Source: DASSFZ01 sp036514635
GTDB taxonomy: Bacteria; Chloroflexota; Anaerolineae; Fen-1058
Length of the DNA stretch: 20,971 bases
Reading direction: 5' to 3'
Assembly (NCBI GenBank): GCA_036514635.1
Contig: DATBWU010000030.1
Coordinates: 1-20,971 of the forward strand
Under the pieces are notes generated by a model, which saw only the letters and a list, made by a program, of their open reading frames with translations, searched no databases and had not been told where the DNA came from. Position numbers and translations under genes: made by a program. Of this stretch, positions 1-6,750 are shown in pieces (position 1 is the first letter of the stretch; the number at the start of each line of letters is the position of its first letter).

Positions 1-1092
1 GCCGACGCGCGCGCGCGCCTGGTGTGGAGCGGTGTCGAGCAGCCGCGCGGCCATGTTCTCTTTGGAAGCAGCTTCCAGATCGTCGGCCAGCAGTGACAGG
101 GCCAGGCGATACGGCTCGGAGGCGTAGCGCGTTTCGAGATACGCGGTGTGCGGCGGCAGCGGGCGGCGCGTCTCCAGCCAGTCGATCAGCTCGGGCGGGG
201 GCGGCACGCGGCGCGCGCTCAGGCTGAAGCGGCGGGCCAGGTCGTGCAGCGCGCGGCGATGGTGCTCGACGGCCAGGCCGCGATGCAGGCGCAGGGTCTC
301 GGCGGTGACCCCGTGCGTGACGTGCGGATTGCCATCACGGTCGCCGCCGATCCAGGAGGCCAGCGTCAGCCAGCGTGGGGGTGCAGCCAGCCCCGAATAG
401 TGTTCGGCCAGCGCCGTGTCGAGAGCGGCGTAAATGCGTGGGAGCGCGTTCCAGAAAATCTCGTCGATGAAAAACAGGCCGATACGCGCTTCGTCGGTGA
501 CGGCCGGGCGCTTGGTGCGGGCGCGATCGGTCAGCCACAGCGCGGTGATTTCGGAGCGCAGCACGGCGATGTATGCTTCACGCTCGCGCGGCAGCGGATC
601 AGGGTGCTGGAGCGCGTGCAGCGTTTCGGCAATGCGCTGTAGTTTGGAGAGCACCGTGCGGCGCTTGGCTTCAGTCGGATGCGCCGTGAGAACGAGCTCG
701 ATGTGCAGGTGCTGCAAGACAGCGGCCACCCGATCCCGGCTCACGCCGCGCTGTTTGAGCAGGGCCACGGCCTCGGCGATCGATTCGCCGATGGGTGCGG
801 GATGCTGCTCGCGCTCGCGCTGGCGCAGCGCCTGGACACGATAGGCTTCTTCGGCGAGATTCACCAGATCGAAATACAGCGTGAATGCAGACGCGACTGC
901 GCGGGCCGAGTCGGGTGTCAGCGCCTCGACCTCGGCGGCGAGCCGGGCGGCCGCGCGGTGATCGCCGCTGCGCTCGGCCTTCGCCAGCGCGCGGATGCGC
1001 TCCTCGGTGTCGAACAAAGCCGGCGATTCCTGGTCATTCAGCACCTGGCCCAACACTTCGCCGAGGAGATGAATGGTGGAAGAAAGATCCAT
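1..1092 (-). CDS. ppc: Phosphoenolpyruvate carboxylase, N-terminal part (3' end beyond window)
   Basis: The minus strand is open from an ATG at 1092 to the window edge, giving 364 codons of a family that is usually about 900 residues. PEP carboxylase adds bicarbonate to phosphoenolpyruvate to make oxaloacetate, the cytoplasmic anaplerotic feed to the TCA cycle. The catalytic motif VLTAHPTEAKRRTV is present with its histidine at residue 138, and the substrate-binding stretch WIGGDRDGNP lies near residues 247-256. Both fit the family in order and spacing. The start is the first ATG of the frame, 46 bases after the stop of the dual-receiver regulator, so co-transcription with the kinase/regulator pair is possible but unproven. 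The missing C-terminal part holds the remaining active-site and allosteric residues, so integrity of the whole gene cannot be judged. Confidence 0.95.
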   Translation of the reverse strand, partial: MDLSSTIHLLGEVLGQVLNDQESPALFDTEERIRALAKAERSGDHRAAARLAAEVEALTPDSARAVASAFTLYFDLVNLAEEAYRVQALRQREREQHPAPIGESIAEAVALLKQRGVSRDRVAAVLQHLHIELVLTAHPTEAKRRTVLSKLQRIAETLHALQHPDPLPREREAYIAVLRSEITALWLTDRARTKRPAVTDEARIGLFFIDEIFWNALPRIYAALDTALAEHYSGLAAPPRWLTLASWIGGDRDGNPHVTHGVTAETLRLHRGLAVEHHRRALHDLARRFSLSARRVPPPPELIDWLETRRPLPPHTAYLETRYASEPYRLALSLLADDLEAASKENMAARLLDTAPHQARARVG

Positions 1093-1102
1093 AATGATTG
1101 TG

Positions 1103-1140
1103 GATTGCGGATTGCCGATTGTGGATTGCAATCCGCAATC
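1103..1140. repeat. Hairpin-forming inverted repeat between the regulator and ppc
   Basis: GATTGCGGATTGC (1103-1115) and its exact reverse complement (1128-1140) form a 13-base inverted repeat with a 12-base loop. The right part also contains the perfect 12-base palindrome GGATTGCAATCC (1123-1134). The element is built from tandem GGATTG-like units and just touches the stop codon of the upstream gene. No T-run follows on the minus strand, so it looks more like a small dispersed repeat than a classic terminator. It could still protect or attenuate the transcript ahead of ppc. Confidence 0.75.
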
Positions 1141-2185
1141 ATAAATCGGTCAGCCCGATTCGCAGGGCCGCTGCCACCGCTCCGGCCCGGTTGCTCACGT
1201 CGAGTTTCTGCAAAATATGATCGACGTGCTTCTTGACGGTGTTGGTCGTGATGCGCAGTTCGTTCGCGATCTGGCGATTGGTGTAACCCCGCGCCATCAG
1301 CGCCAGCACTTCGCGCTCACGATCGGTCAGCACGTTCAGCACCTCGGAGGCGGGCGTTGCCGTGATCGCAGGGGTAGGCTCAACAGTCGTCTCGGCGGGC
1401 TGCGAGCGGATCGCCTCGGCGACGGTGCGGCGGAAGGCCTGCCGATCGAAGCCCTCTTTCTCGATAAAGGTGAACACGCCGAATTCCTCGTAGGCCCGAT
1501 CGATGTCCTCGGGCACCCCCAGCGCGCTGACGACGATTGTCGGCAGGGAGCGCTGGTGCGCGACGCGCAAGAACCAGAAGCCGTCGCGATTGTCCTGTGG
1601 ATCGGCCGAGCTGATCAAGTGCAGGTCCACGATCGCCAGTGCGAACTCGGCGCGCTGCAGGTGGCCACGTGCCTCGGCGTAGCTGACGGCGAAGTGCGGC
1701 ACGTAACCCGCGTCGGTGAGCAGCTCGGAGTAGATTCCGCGCCAGCCTGGATCGTCTTCGACGATGAGCACGTGCGCGGTTGACGACGACTCGGCGACGG
1801 ACGCCGCCACTTGCCGCACGAAGTCGAGGAGCACCTCGCGGCGGAAGGCCGCTTTAGAGATCCAGCCCATGACCGCGGGGTGCTGCTCGATGGCCCCAAC
1901 CAGTTCGCCGGTGTCGATCCCGGTCAGGTAAACAATGCGCGCGCCCGGCAGGCGATCCATCAACGCCAGCCCATCGCGGTTGTCCGCTTCGTCGGGCTTG
2001 AGAGTCACGTCGAGCACGGCCAGATGATACCGCTCTGCCGTCGTGGGCGGCTCGGCCAAGGCCGTGACCAGGCAGCCGGCGTCACTCAGTATCTCGGAAA
2101 CCAGAGCACGCCAGCGCGGATCGTCGTCCACAACGAGGGCATGTAAACGCTGCTCGCCGTTCATCGAGACTTGCTCTCTCACCAT
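1139..2185 (-). CDS. Dual-receiver response regulator with LuxR-type DNA-binding domain
   Basis: This 348-residue protein has two receiver domains followed by a LuxR/GerE helix-turn-helix. Receiver 1 covers about residues 15-130, with acidic residues DDD 20-22, phospho-acceptor D59 and conserved K111. Receiver 2 covers about 138-262, with EDD 143-145, D187 and K243. A Pro/Thr-rich linker (about 263-283) leads to the helix-turn-helix at 285-345, which contains LTDREREVLALMARGYTNRQIA. Both receivers carry an unusually long loop after the acceptor Asp, each containing the string DNRDG, which suggests internal duplication. It starts 7 bases after the kinase stop, and GGAGG at the end of the kinase gene is a plausible ribosome site. 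An internal ATG seven codons later is an alternative start. It probably regulates transcription in response to the upstream kinase; targets are unknown. Confidence 0.9.
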   Translation of the reverse strand: MVREQVSMNGEQRLHALVVDDDPRWRALVSEILSDAGCLVTALAEPPTTAERYHLAVLDVTLKPDEADNRDGLALMDRLPGARIVYLTGIDTGELVGAIEQHPAVMGWISKAAFRREVLLDFVRQVAASVAESSSTAHVLIVEDDPGWRGIYSELLTDAGYVPHFAVSYAEARGHLQRAEFALAIVDLHLISSADPQDNRDGFWFLRVAHQRSLPTIVVSALGVPEDIDRAYEEFGVFTFIEKEGFDRQAFRRTVAEAIRSQPAETTVEPTPAITATPASEVLNVLTDREREVLALMARGYTNRQIANELRITTNTVKKHVDHILQKLDVSNRAGAVAAALRIGLTDL

Positions 2186-2192
2186 TCCTGCG

Positions 2193-4520
2193 TCAACCTC
2201 CGGCAGGTTCTGAAACCTGCGGGAGGGTTTTATCCTGCGCCGGCGGCAGGCGCACGATGAAGACGCACCCCGGCGCGCTGTCCTCGGCCAGCGTGATGCT
2301 GCCGCCGAAGCGCTGCGTCAAGGATTTGACCCACCACAGCCCGAAACCGAGTTTGTTCAGCGAATGTTTGGTCGAATAGGCGAGTTCGAAGATCCGCTCG
2401 CGCGCCCCCGCCGGTACGCCCGATCCGCTGTCGGCGACCCGAATCTCAACCCACGACCTGGACTGATCGAGCGGATCGGCAGTCACCTGGCCGTGAACGC
2501 GGATCCAGCCGTCCCGATCGGACAGCGCCTCCAGTGCGTTTTCGATCAGGTTGACGAAGATCAGCCGGAGCTGTTCCTCACCGGCCCACACCGGCGGCAA
2601 TTGATCGAGGCCGTTGGCCGTGATCTGAACGGTCGCCGGAATCGCCAGCCGGGTCAGCGCGGTGCGATAGCATACGTCGACCGACGTGGCTTGCAGGTTG
2701 AGCGGTCGCAGATACGCCATCGATTCGCGGGCGGCCTCCAGCGCAGCACGCGCGCCATCTTGAATATCGCGCAGCGCGTTGCGCACATACGGATCATCCA
2801 TCACCGCCGGGCGTTTCTCGGTGATGCCTTCGATGCGAACCGGGATCACGCCCACGCGGTTGTTGACACGGTGCAGCAGGTTCGCGGCCACGTCGCCGAG
2901 CGCGGCGAAGGTCTCGGCCACGGCCTGTCGTTCGCGCGCGATCTTGAGCTGCTCGATGTGCTCGGCGTCCTGAATGACGACGGCCGTGTGATTGGCGAGC
3001 CAGGTGAGCAGGCGTACATCCCACGCCGAAAACGTGCGCGGCTCGTCAGTGTACAAGGCCAGCGCCCCACGCGAGCCCCGGTCACGCCCCAGCAATGGGA
3101 CGATCAGCGCCGAGACCCAGCCCATGCGCCGGGCCAGGTCGGGTTTCATGAAGCGCGGATCGGTTCGCACATCGTGACTGGTGAGTGGCTGTTTCAAATG
3201 GACGGCCTGGCCGATCAGGCTGCCTGTGCCGGGCAGTATCTCGCCGATGGTGTGACCGGCGGTCCCGGCGCTCAAAACCAGCGTGTCGGGCCGATCGGGG
3301 GTGAGCGTCCACATCGAGCCGAATGGCGCGTTGATCAAATCGCACGCGTGCTCGACGATCAGCATCAGCAGATCGGGCAACGGCTGGCTGAGCATCCGGC
3401 TCGAAATCTCTTCGATCGTTTCCAGCAACTTCGCCTCTTGAATGGCGATGATGGCCTGTGTGGCGAGCACTTCCAGCAGTCGCTGGTCGTCTTCGTCGAA
3501 TGCGTCGATGGCCGGGCTTTCGACGTTCAGCACGCCCTCCAGCCCCCCCCCCGCGCCCAGGAGCGGCACGGCCAGCTCGGAGCGCATCACGTGCGTGCGG
3601 TGCAGGGGGCGATAGATATCGGCCCACGGCTGCTCGTGCAAGTCGGCGATGCGGGCCGGGCGGCGGTGCACGGCGACCCAGCCCATCACGCTGCCGTGTT
3701 CGTTTACCGGCAACAGGTCTTCACGCTCCCGCTCTTCGCCGTTGCCGCCGACGATGGCGCTCAAGCGCAGGACGCTGGCGCGTTTGTCGAGCAGCCGGAA
3801 CGAGCCGTGCTCGGCATGTGTGAGCTCGAGCGCGGTGTTCAGGATTTCGCGCAGCGTCTCGTCCAGGTTCAGCCGCGAGCTGATGATGTGCTCGGCGCGC
3901 CGCAACCGCTGGAGTTCGTCCACTTTGCGCTGCAAGGTGCGGTTCACACGCTCAAAGCGGCGCGTGTTGTGGATGGCAACGGCGGCCAGGTGAACGAACA
4001 TATCCAGGATGAGCAGCTCGTTGTCGGAGAAGCGCCGCTCGGTGCGGAGCGAGACATACAGCGCGCCCACCGGCACGCCCGATACCAGGAGCGGATAGCA
4101 CGCCATCGTGCGAAAGCCGGCTTCGCGTTTCTTCTCGTGCAAGGGAATAAAAGTGTCTTCGTACGACAGGATGCGCCGCTGCAAGTGGATGGCATGGAAG
4201 CCCATGCCATTGGAGCGCGGCGCGTTGCCGAACAGCGAATCGCCCTGTTCACCGGCGCTCACGCGCAATGACACGTCGAAGCGGCGGCGCTCGGCGTCGT
4301 ACACGTAAATCACGGCGGCCGCTTCGTCTTCCCAGGTGGAGTCAATCAGCCGTACCGAGGTACTGGCGATGATGCGCAGGGCATCCGCCAGGGAGGTTTC
4401 CGGCCCGATGCGGTTGACTTCGACCGCTGCATCGCGCAAGATGTTGAGCGCGGTGTTCAAGTAAGTCATGTTTTTGGAGCGGCTCGCAGACATCGGATCC
4501 GGAAATCCAATTCGGATCAT
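2193..4520 (-). CDS. Soluble sensor histidine kinase with three GAF domains
   Basis: This 775-residue protein has no membrane segment. GAF-like domains lie at about residues 45-185, 222-362 and 385-518, with linking helices around 186-215. The phospho-acceptor helix contains LLHRVNN, histidine about 550, in a form that departs from the usual HELRTP box and is closer to the H-x-x-N-N style. The ATPase domain has an N box (FVNLIENALEAL, 655-666), G1 (VADSGSGVP, 695-703) and G2 (GFGLWWVKS, 725-733). It would autophosphorylate from ATP in the cytoplasm in response to a ligand or redox signal sensed by the GAF domains. The dual-receiver regulator immediately downstream is the obvious partner. The start is uncertain: ATGs at codons 10 and 18 are alternatives and none has a strong ribosome site. 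The last ten or so codons lie inside a hairpin repeat. Confidence 0.9.
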   Translation of the reverse strand: MIRIGFPDPMSASRSKNMTYLNTALNILRDAAVEVNRIGPETSLADALRIIASTSVRLIDSTWEDEAAAVIYVYDAERRRFDVSLRVSAGEQGDSLFGNAPRSNGMGFHAIHLQRRILSYEDTFIPLHEKKREAGFRTMACYPLLVSGVPVGALYVSLRTERRFSDNELLILDMFVHLAAVAIHNTRRFERVNRTLQRKVDELQRLRRAEHIISSRLNLDETLREILNTALELTHAEHGSFRLLDKRASVLRLSAIVGGNGEEREREDLLPVNEHGSVMGWVAVHRRPARIADLHEQPWADIYRPLHRTHVMRSELAVPLLGAGGGLEGVLNVESPAIDAFDEDDQRLLEVLATQAIIAIQEAKLLETIEEISSRMLSQPLPDLLMLIVEHACDLINAPFGSMWTLTPDRPDTLVLSAGTAGHTIGEILPGTGSLIGQAVHLKQPLTSHDVRTDPRFMKPDLARRMGWVSALIVPLLGRDRGSRGALALYTDEPRTFSAWDVRLLTWLANHTAVVIQDAEHIEQLKIARERQAVAETFAALGDVAANLLHRVNNRVGVIPVRIEGITEKRPAVMDDPYVRNALRDIQDGARAALEAARESMAYLRPLNLQATSVDVCYRTALTRLAIPATVQITANGLDQLPPVWAGEEQLRLIFVNLIENALEALSDRDGWIRVHGQVTADPLDQSRSWVEIRVADSGSGVPAGARERIFELAYSTKHSLNKLGFGLWWVKSLTQRFGGSITLAEDSAPGCVFIVRLPPAQDKTLPQVSEPAGG
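2197..2226. repeat. Dispersed hairpin repeat, copy 1, inside the kinase 3' end
   Basis: Arms CCTCCGGCAGGTT (2197-2209) and AACCTGCGGGAGG (2214-2226) are complementary except at one position, with a CTGA loop. The element encodes the last residues of the kinase and carries the GGAGG that may serve the next gene. A close copy lies at 10933-10961 in an intergenic gap. In the same orientation the two share CCTCCCGCAGGTTTCAGAA, then CTGC, then GGAG. Confidence 0.85.
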
Positions 4521-4537
4521 CCGGTCTACATGTGAAA

Positions 4538-4575
4538 ACGCCCTCGACCGCTAGATGCCGAACGGCTGAGGGCGT
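4538..4575 (-). promoter_or_regulatory. Terminator-like leader hairpin before the histidine kinase
   Basis: Read on the minus strand, ACGCCCTC and GAGGGCGT form a perfect 8-base stem. It can be extended through an internal loop by CGG/CCG, and GTTTTC follows immediately. It lies in the leader between the promoter at 4659-4687 and the kinase start at 4520. The position suggests transcription attenuation or a translational control hairpin. The T-run is short, so efficient termination is uncertain. Confidence 0.5.
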
Positions 4576-4658
4576 CGTGGCCCAACGTCTATTCGATTCT
4601 TAAGAGGCATATCCCATTGAGAACAGAGCAGCCGTACATCGGTGAGTAACCGGGCGGG

Positions 4659-4687
4659 AGTGTAACACGCGCCTGCCTGAGTGTCAA
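4659..4687 (-). promoter_or_regulatory. Sigma70-type promoter for kinase/regulator (and perhaps ppc)
   Basis: On the minus strand TTGACA (4687-4682) is followed after 17 bases by TACACT (4664-4659). Transcription would begin near 4652 and give a leader of about 130 bases before the kinase start. The rest of the 321-base gap 4521-4841 holds the leader hairpin at 4538-4575 and the plus-strand leader elements at 4777-4815. The short reading frames on its minus strand look spurious. Confidence 0.7.
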
Positions 4688-4776
4688 GGAAGTTGCCTGT
4701 CTGGTCGATTTCTCTCGGCTGTGCATGCTCCAGGCTAAGCAAGATTGAGGTTGTTTGAAAGTTGGACTGTAATAGG

Positions 4777-4815
4777 TACAGACATAGCTCCCTGCTAACA
4801 TGTGCGATGTCTGTA
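4777..4815 (+). promoter_or_regulatory. Leader stem-loop upstream of the small membrane protein
   Basis: TACAGACAT (4777-4785) and ATGTCTGTA (4807-4815) are perfect 9-base complements with a 21-base loop, ending 14 bases before the AGGAGG ribosome site. The first arm can instead pair with CTGTA (4767-4771), giving a competing 5-base dyad. Possible promoters nearby are TTGAGG (4745) with TGTAAT (4768), or TTGAAA (4755) with TACAGA (4777). Neither is convincing. The dyads may be an operator or an RNA switch. Confidence 0.4.
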
Positions 4816-4841
4816 ACAAATCGAATGATAGGAGGCTCGCC

Positions 4842-4982
4842 ATGCTTACGAAAGTTCGTGGATACTTTGCTCAGTTTGCGTCGGAACCCTCTACGCTGCG
4901 CTGGTTGATGACGGCCCTGGCGCTGGCTGTGGCTCTTTTGAATCGCACGAATGCACCCATCGGCGGCGGGACGGGCGTATAA
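4842..4982 (+). CDS. Small single-span membrane protein of 46 residues
   Basis: The ATG at 4842 is chosen because a perfect AGGAGG (4830-4835) lies six bases upstream. The protein begins MLTKVRGYFAQFASEPS and has one hydrophobic stretch (LRWLMTALALAVALL, about residues 19-33). It ends in a short Gly-rich tail, PIGGGTGV. I do not recognise a family. The gene sits 13 bases before another small gene and probably shares its transcript. Membrane insertion is inferred from hydrophobicity only. The strong ribosome site makes it more credible than its length suggests. Confidence 0.6.
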   Translation: MLTKVRGYFAQFASEPSTLRWLMTALALAVALLNRTNAPIGGGTGV

Positions 4983-4995
4983 CTTTGGGGGGTCT

Positions 4996-5217
4996 ATGCT
5001 CCACCCGGTACTCGAGGAAGTGGTCGGTCAGGCGATCATCGACCACGATTTTCGTGCCGGTCTTTTGAACGGCAAGCGCGCGCGGCTGCTCAGTCGGTTT
5101 GATTTGACACCTGAAGAGACTCAGGCGCTCATGAGCATCAGGGCCGATTCTCTGGAGGCGTTTGCAAGTCAACTGTATGGCTGGATTGAGATCCAGCAGA
5201 GGCGTGCGCGCAACTAA
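4996..5217 (+). CDS. Small helical protein resembling NHLP/Os1348-type proteins
   Basis: The ATG at 4996, three bases after a GGGGGG tract, gives 73 residues. The pattern is characteristic: VVGQAIIDHDFRAGLLNG, then FDLTPEE, then ALMSI and SLEAFASQLYGWI. It resembles small proteins of the nitrile-hydratase-leader-peptide (NHLP) clan, especially the Os1348 type, some of which are leaders for modified peptides. Here the tail IEIQQRRARN has no Gly-Gly cleavage motif and no Cys/Ser/Thr-rich core, so a stand-alone regulatory or binding role is as likely as a RiPP precursor. No modification or export genes are nearby. It lies between the 46-residue membrane protein and a receiver-only regulator. The family assignment comes from pattern memory and has not been searched. 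Confidence 0.65.
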   Translation: MLHPVLEEVVGQAIIDHDFRAGLLNGKRARLLSRFDLTPEETQALMSIRADSLEAFASQLYGWIEIQQRRARN

Positions 5218-5249
5218 TCAGCCAGCCTGATTGCTTCCTTACATAAATT

Positions 5250-5660
5250 ATGAGCTCTCGCGTCCTTGTTGCCGACGACGATCCCGAAGCGCGGGAGATC
5301 ATCCGGCTCACGTTGCAGCGGGAAGGCTACGACGTCATCGAAGCTACGGATGGCGAACAAGCCGTTCAGCGCGCGATCGAGTGCGGCCCATCACTGATCT
5401 TGTTGGATATGTTAATGCCCGGCACTGATGGGTTCGATACGTGCCGTCGTCTCAAGAGCGACTGGCGCACGCTGAACGTCCCGGTGATCTTTATCTCCGG
5501 CCAGGGTGATCATCGCGCCCGCACCAAAGGGCTGTTGCTCGGCGCTGAGGATTACTTGGATAAGCCGTTCGATCCGCGCGATCTGAGCCGGCGGGTCCGG
5601 CTGGCCATCCAGCGACGCACCATTCACTCGTTGTTCAGCGGCGGGCCGACGCAGCGTTGA
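5250..5660 (+). CDS. Single-domain response regulator (CheY-like)
   Basis: This 136-residue protein is one receiver domain with a short basic tail. The acidic pocket is DDD at 10-12, the phospho-acceptor is D53 in LLDMLMPGTDG, the switch Ser is S83 and the conserved Lys is K105 in LDKPFD. There is no output domain, so it probably signals through protein contact or a phosphorelay. The region before the ATG is AT-rich with no clear ribosome site. The stop overlaps the start of the next receiver by four bases (TTGA), which implies translational coupling. Confidence 0.9.
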   Translation: MSSRVLVADDDPEAREIIRLTLQREGYDVIEATDGEQAVQRAIECGPSLILLDMLMPGTDGFDTCRRLKSDWRTLNVPVIFISGQGDHRARTKGLLLGAEDYLDKPFDPRDLSRRVRLAIQRRTIHSLFSGGPTQR

Positions 5661-6034
5661 GTGTCTCGAAAATTGCCTTGCTGGTAGAAGATGACCCGGA
5701 TCAGCGTTCGCTGTATTCCTTGATGCTGCGCCGCCAGGGATGGTCGACATTCGAGGCGGCTACCGGGGAGCAAGCCGAGGCTGTGCTTGACCGCATCCGG
5801 CCGGACGTCATTATCTTGGACATCATGTTACCCGATCGCGATGGGATTAGCCTGTGTCGCGATTGGCGAGCCGACTCAAAACGTCCCCCTGTCCCTATAC
5901 TTGTCCTGACTGCACTCAATGATCCAGACACACGCATCCGCGCTCTGGCCGCGGGCGCGGATGCATGTGTGTCCAAGCCGATCACGCCGGCCGTGCTCAC
6001 TCATCAAGTGGAACAATTAGTCGCACGGTTGTGA
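5657..6034 (+). CDS. Second single-domain response regulator, TTG start
   Basis: This 125-residue receiver has EDD 11-13, acceptor D55 in ILDIMLPDRDG, switch T85 and K107 in VSKPIT. It starts at a TTG that overlaps the stop of the previous receiver gene (TTGA). No better in-frame start lies nearby, since the GTG at 5661 is out of frame. With its neighbour it forms a tandem pair of output-less receivers, as in phosphorelay or chemotaxis-like circuits. No kinase is encoded next to them on this strand. The three-GAF kinase about 730 bases upstream, on the other strand, is the nearest candidate donor. Confidence 0.88.
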   Translation: MSVSKIALLVEDDPDQRSLYSLMLRRQGWSTFEAATGEQAEAVLDRIRPDVIILDIMLPDRDGISLCRDWRADSKRPPVPILVLTALNDPDTRIRALAAGADACVSKPITPAVLTHQVEQLVARL

Positions 6035-6040
6035 TCGGCG

Positions 6041-6068
6041 TTGACAAGTGTTGCCGTTTCGCTATAAT
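6041..6068 (+). promoter_or_regulatory. Consensus promoter for tRNA-Leu
   Basis: TTGACA (6041-6046), a 16-base spacer and TATAAT (6063-6068) are perfect matches to the housekeeping sigma consensus. The expected start is about 6075, five bases before the mature tRNA. Confidence 0.9.
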
Positions 6069-6079
6069 ACGCGCCGGAT

Positions 6080-6163
6080 GCCCGGGTGGCGGAACTGGCA
6101 GACGCGTTAGGTTGAGGGCCTAATGGCCGCAAGGCTGTGGGAGTTCAAGTCTCCCCTCGGGCA
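6080..6163 (+). tRNA. tRNA-Leu (anticodon GAG)
   Basis: The acceptor stem GCCCGGG (6080-6086) pairs with CTCGGGC (6156-6162, one G-U), followed by discriminator A at 6163. The anticodon stem TTAGG/CCTAA encloses loop TTGAGGG with anticodon GAG, which reads CUC/CUU leucine codons. A long variable arm built on GGCC..GGCT marks it as class II. The T arm GGGAG-TTCAAGT-CTCCC is standard. CCA is not encoded. Confidence 0.96.
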
Positions 6164-6169
6164 CTGAGG

Positions 6170-6200
6170 CGCTCCTGAACGATCAGGGGCGTTTTTGTTT
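6170..6200 (+). terminator. Intrinsic terminator of tRNA-Leu
   Basis: CGCTCCTGA (6170-6178) and TCAGGGGCG (6183-6191) form a 9-base stem with one G-U pair around loop ACGA. The run TTTTTGTTTT follows. It ends the tRNA transcript before the pentapeptide-repeat gene. Confidence 0.9.
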
Positions 6201-6274
6201 TGCGTCGACGGCGCTCTCTACTTGCGTGCCGAGTCGGTTTCATCCATAATGTCGCCAGTGTCCAGGGTGTGACC

Positions 6275-6745
6275 ATGCCGGGCAAAGTGTTGACGCTCGA
6301 CCAAGTGGCGGCGCTGATCAAGTCGAAAGAGATTGGCGTGTTTGCCGGGGCCGATTTAAGTGCGATCGATTTGCGCGTGCTCGATCTCATGCGCGCGAAT
6401 CTATCCTCCGCCAATCTGCGCGGTGTCGATTTGAGTGGCACATCGCTGGTGATGGCGAACTTCATCGGCGCGAGTCTGTGCGAAGCCGACCTGACCGGCG
6501 CGAACTTGACCGACGCGACGATGTGGCTGGCCGACTTTACCGGCGCGAGGCTTGCGACGGCCAATTTGACCGGTGCGTATCTGGTGGGCGCGAAATTGGG
6601 CGGAGCAGACCTGCGCGGCGCGACACTGCTCGACGCGAACTTGTGGAAGGCCGATTTGCGCGACGCGAAATTGGAGGGGGCCAGTCTCAGCGGGATTATT
6701 TTGAAAGGGGCGAATTTGGAGGGCGCGAGCGGCCTGCCGTACTGA
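6275..6745 (+). CDS. Pentapeptide-repeat protein
   Basis: The protein is 156 residues from the ATG at 6275. A GTG two codons earlier is an alternative, and frames reaching further up run into the tRNA terminator. After a short N-terminal helix (about 1-22), residues 26-150 are almost entirely A-(D/N)-L-x-x pentapeptides, for example GADLRGATLLDANLWKADLR. They predict a right-handed square beta-helix. The family is broad: some members mimic DNA and bind gyrase, but most have unknown roles. Nothing here points to gyrase protection in particular. The gene is convergent with the downstream minus-strand gene, with five bases between their stops. Confidence 0.9.
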   Translation: MPGKVLTLDQVAALIKSKEIGVFAGADLSAIDLRVLDLMRANLSSANLRGVDLSGTSLVMANFIGASLCEADLTGANLTDATMWLADFTGARLATANLTGAYLVGAKLGGADLRGATLLDANLWKADLRDAKLEGASLSGIILKGANLEGASGLPY

Positions 6746-6750
6746 GCCGA

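Noticed and set aside
1..1092. Plus-strand frames in the first kilobase
   Set aside because: They are antisense to the PEP carboxylase gene, whose motifs are unmistakable on the minus strand.
2364..4271. A 635-codon open frame on the plus strand, opposite the kinase
   Set aside because: Antisense shadow caused by GC-rich codon use; no recognisable domains, and the minus-strand kinase is clear.
4551..4843. Two short minus-strand frames (63 and 84 codons) in the gap before the small membrane gene
   Set aside because: They overlap the promoter and leader elements, lack ribosome sites and match nothing recognisable.
6275..6745. Gyrase-protecting (Qnr/MfpA-type) resistance protein
   Set aside because: Only the generic pentapeptide pattern is visible; no Qnr-type loops or dimer module can be identified.
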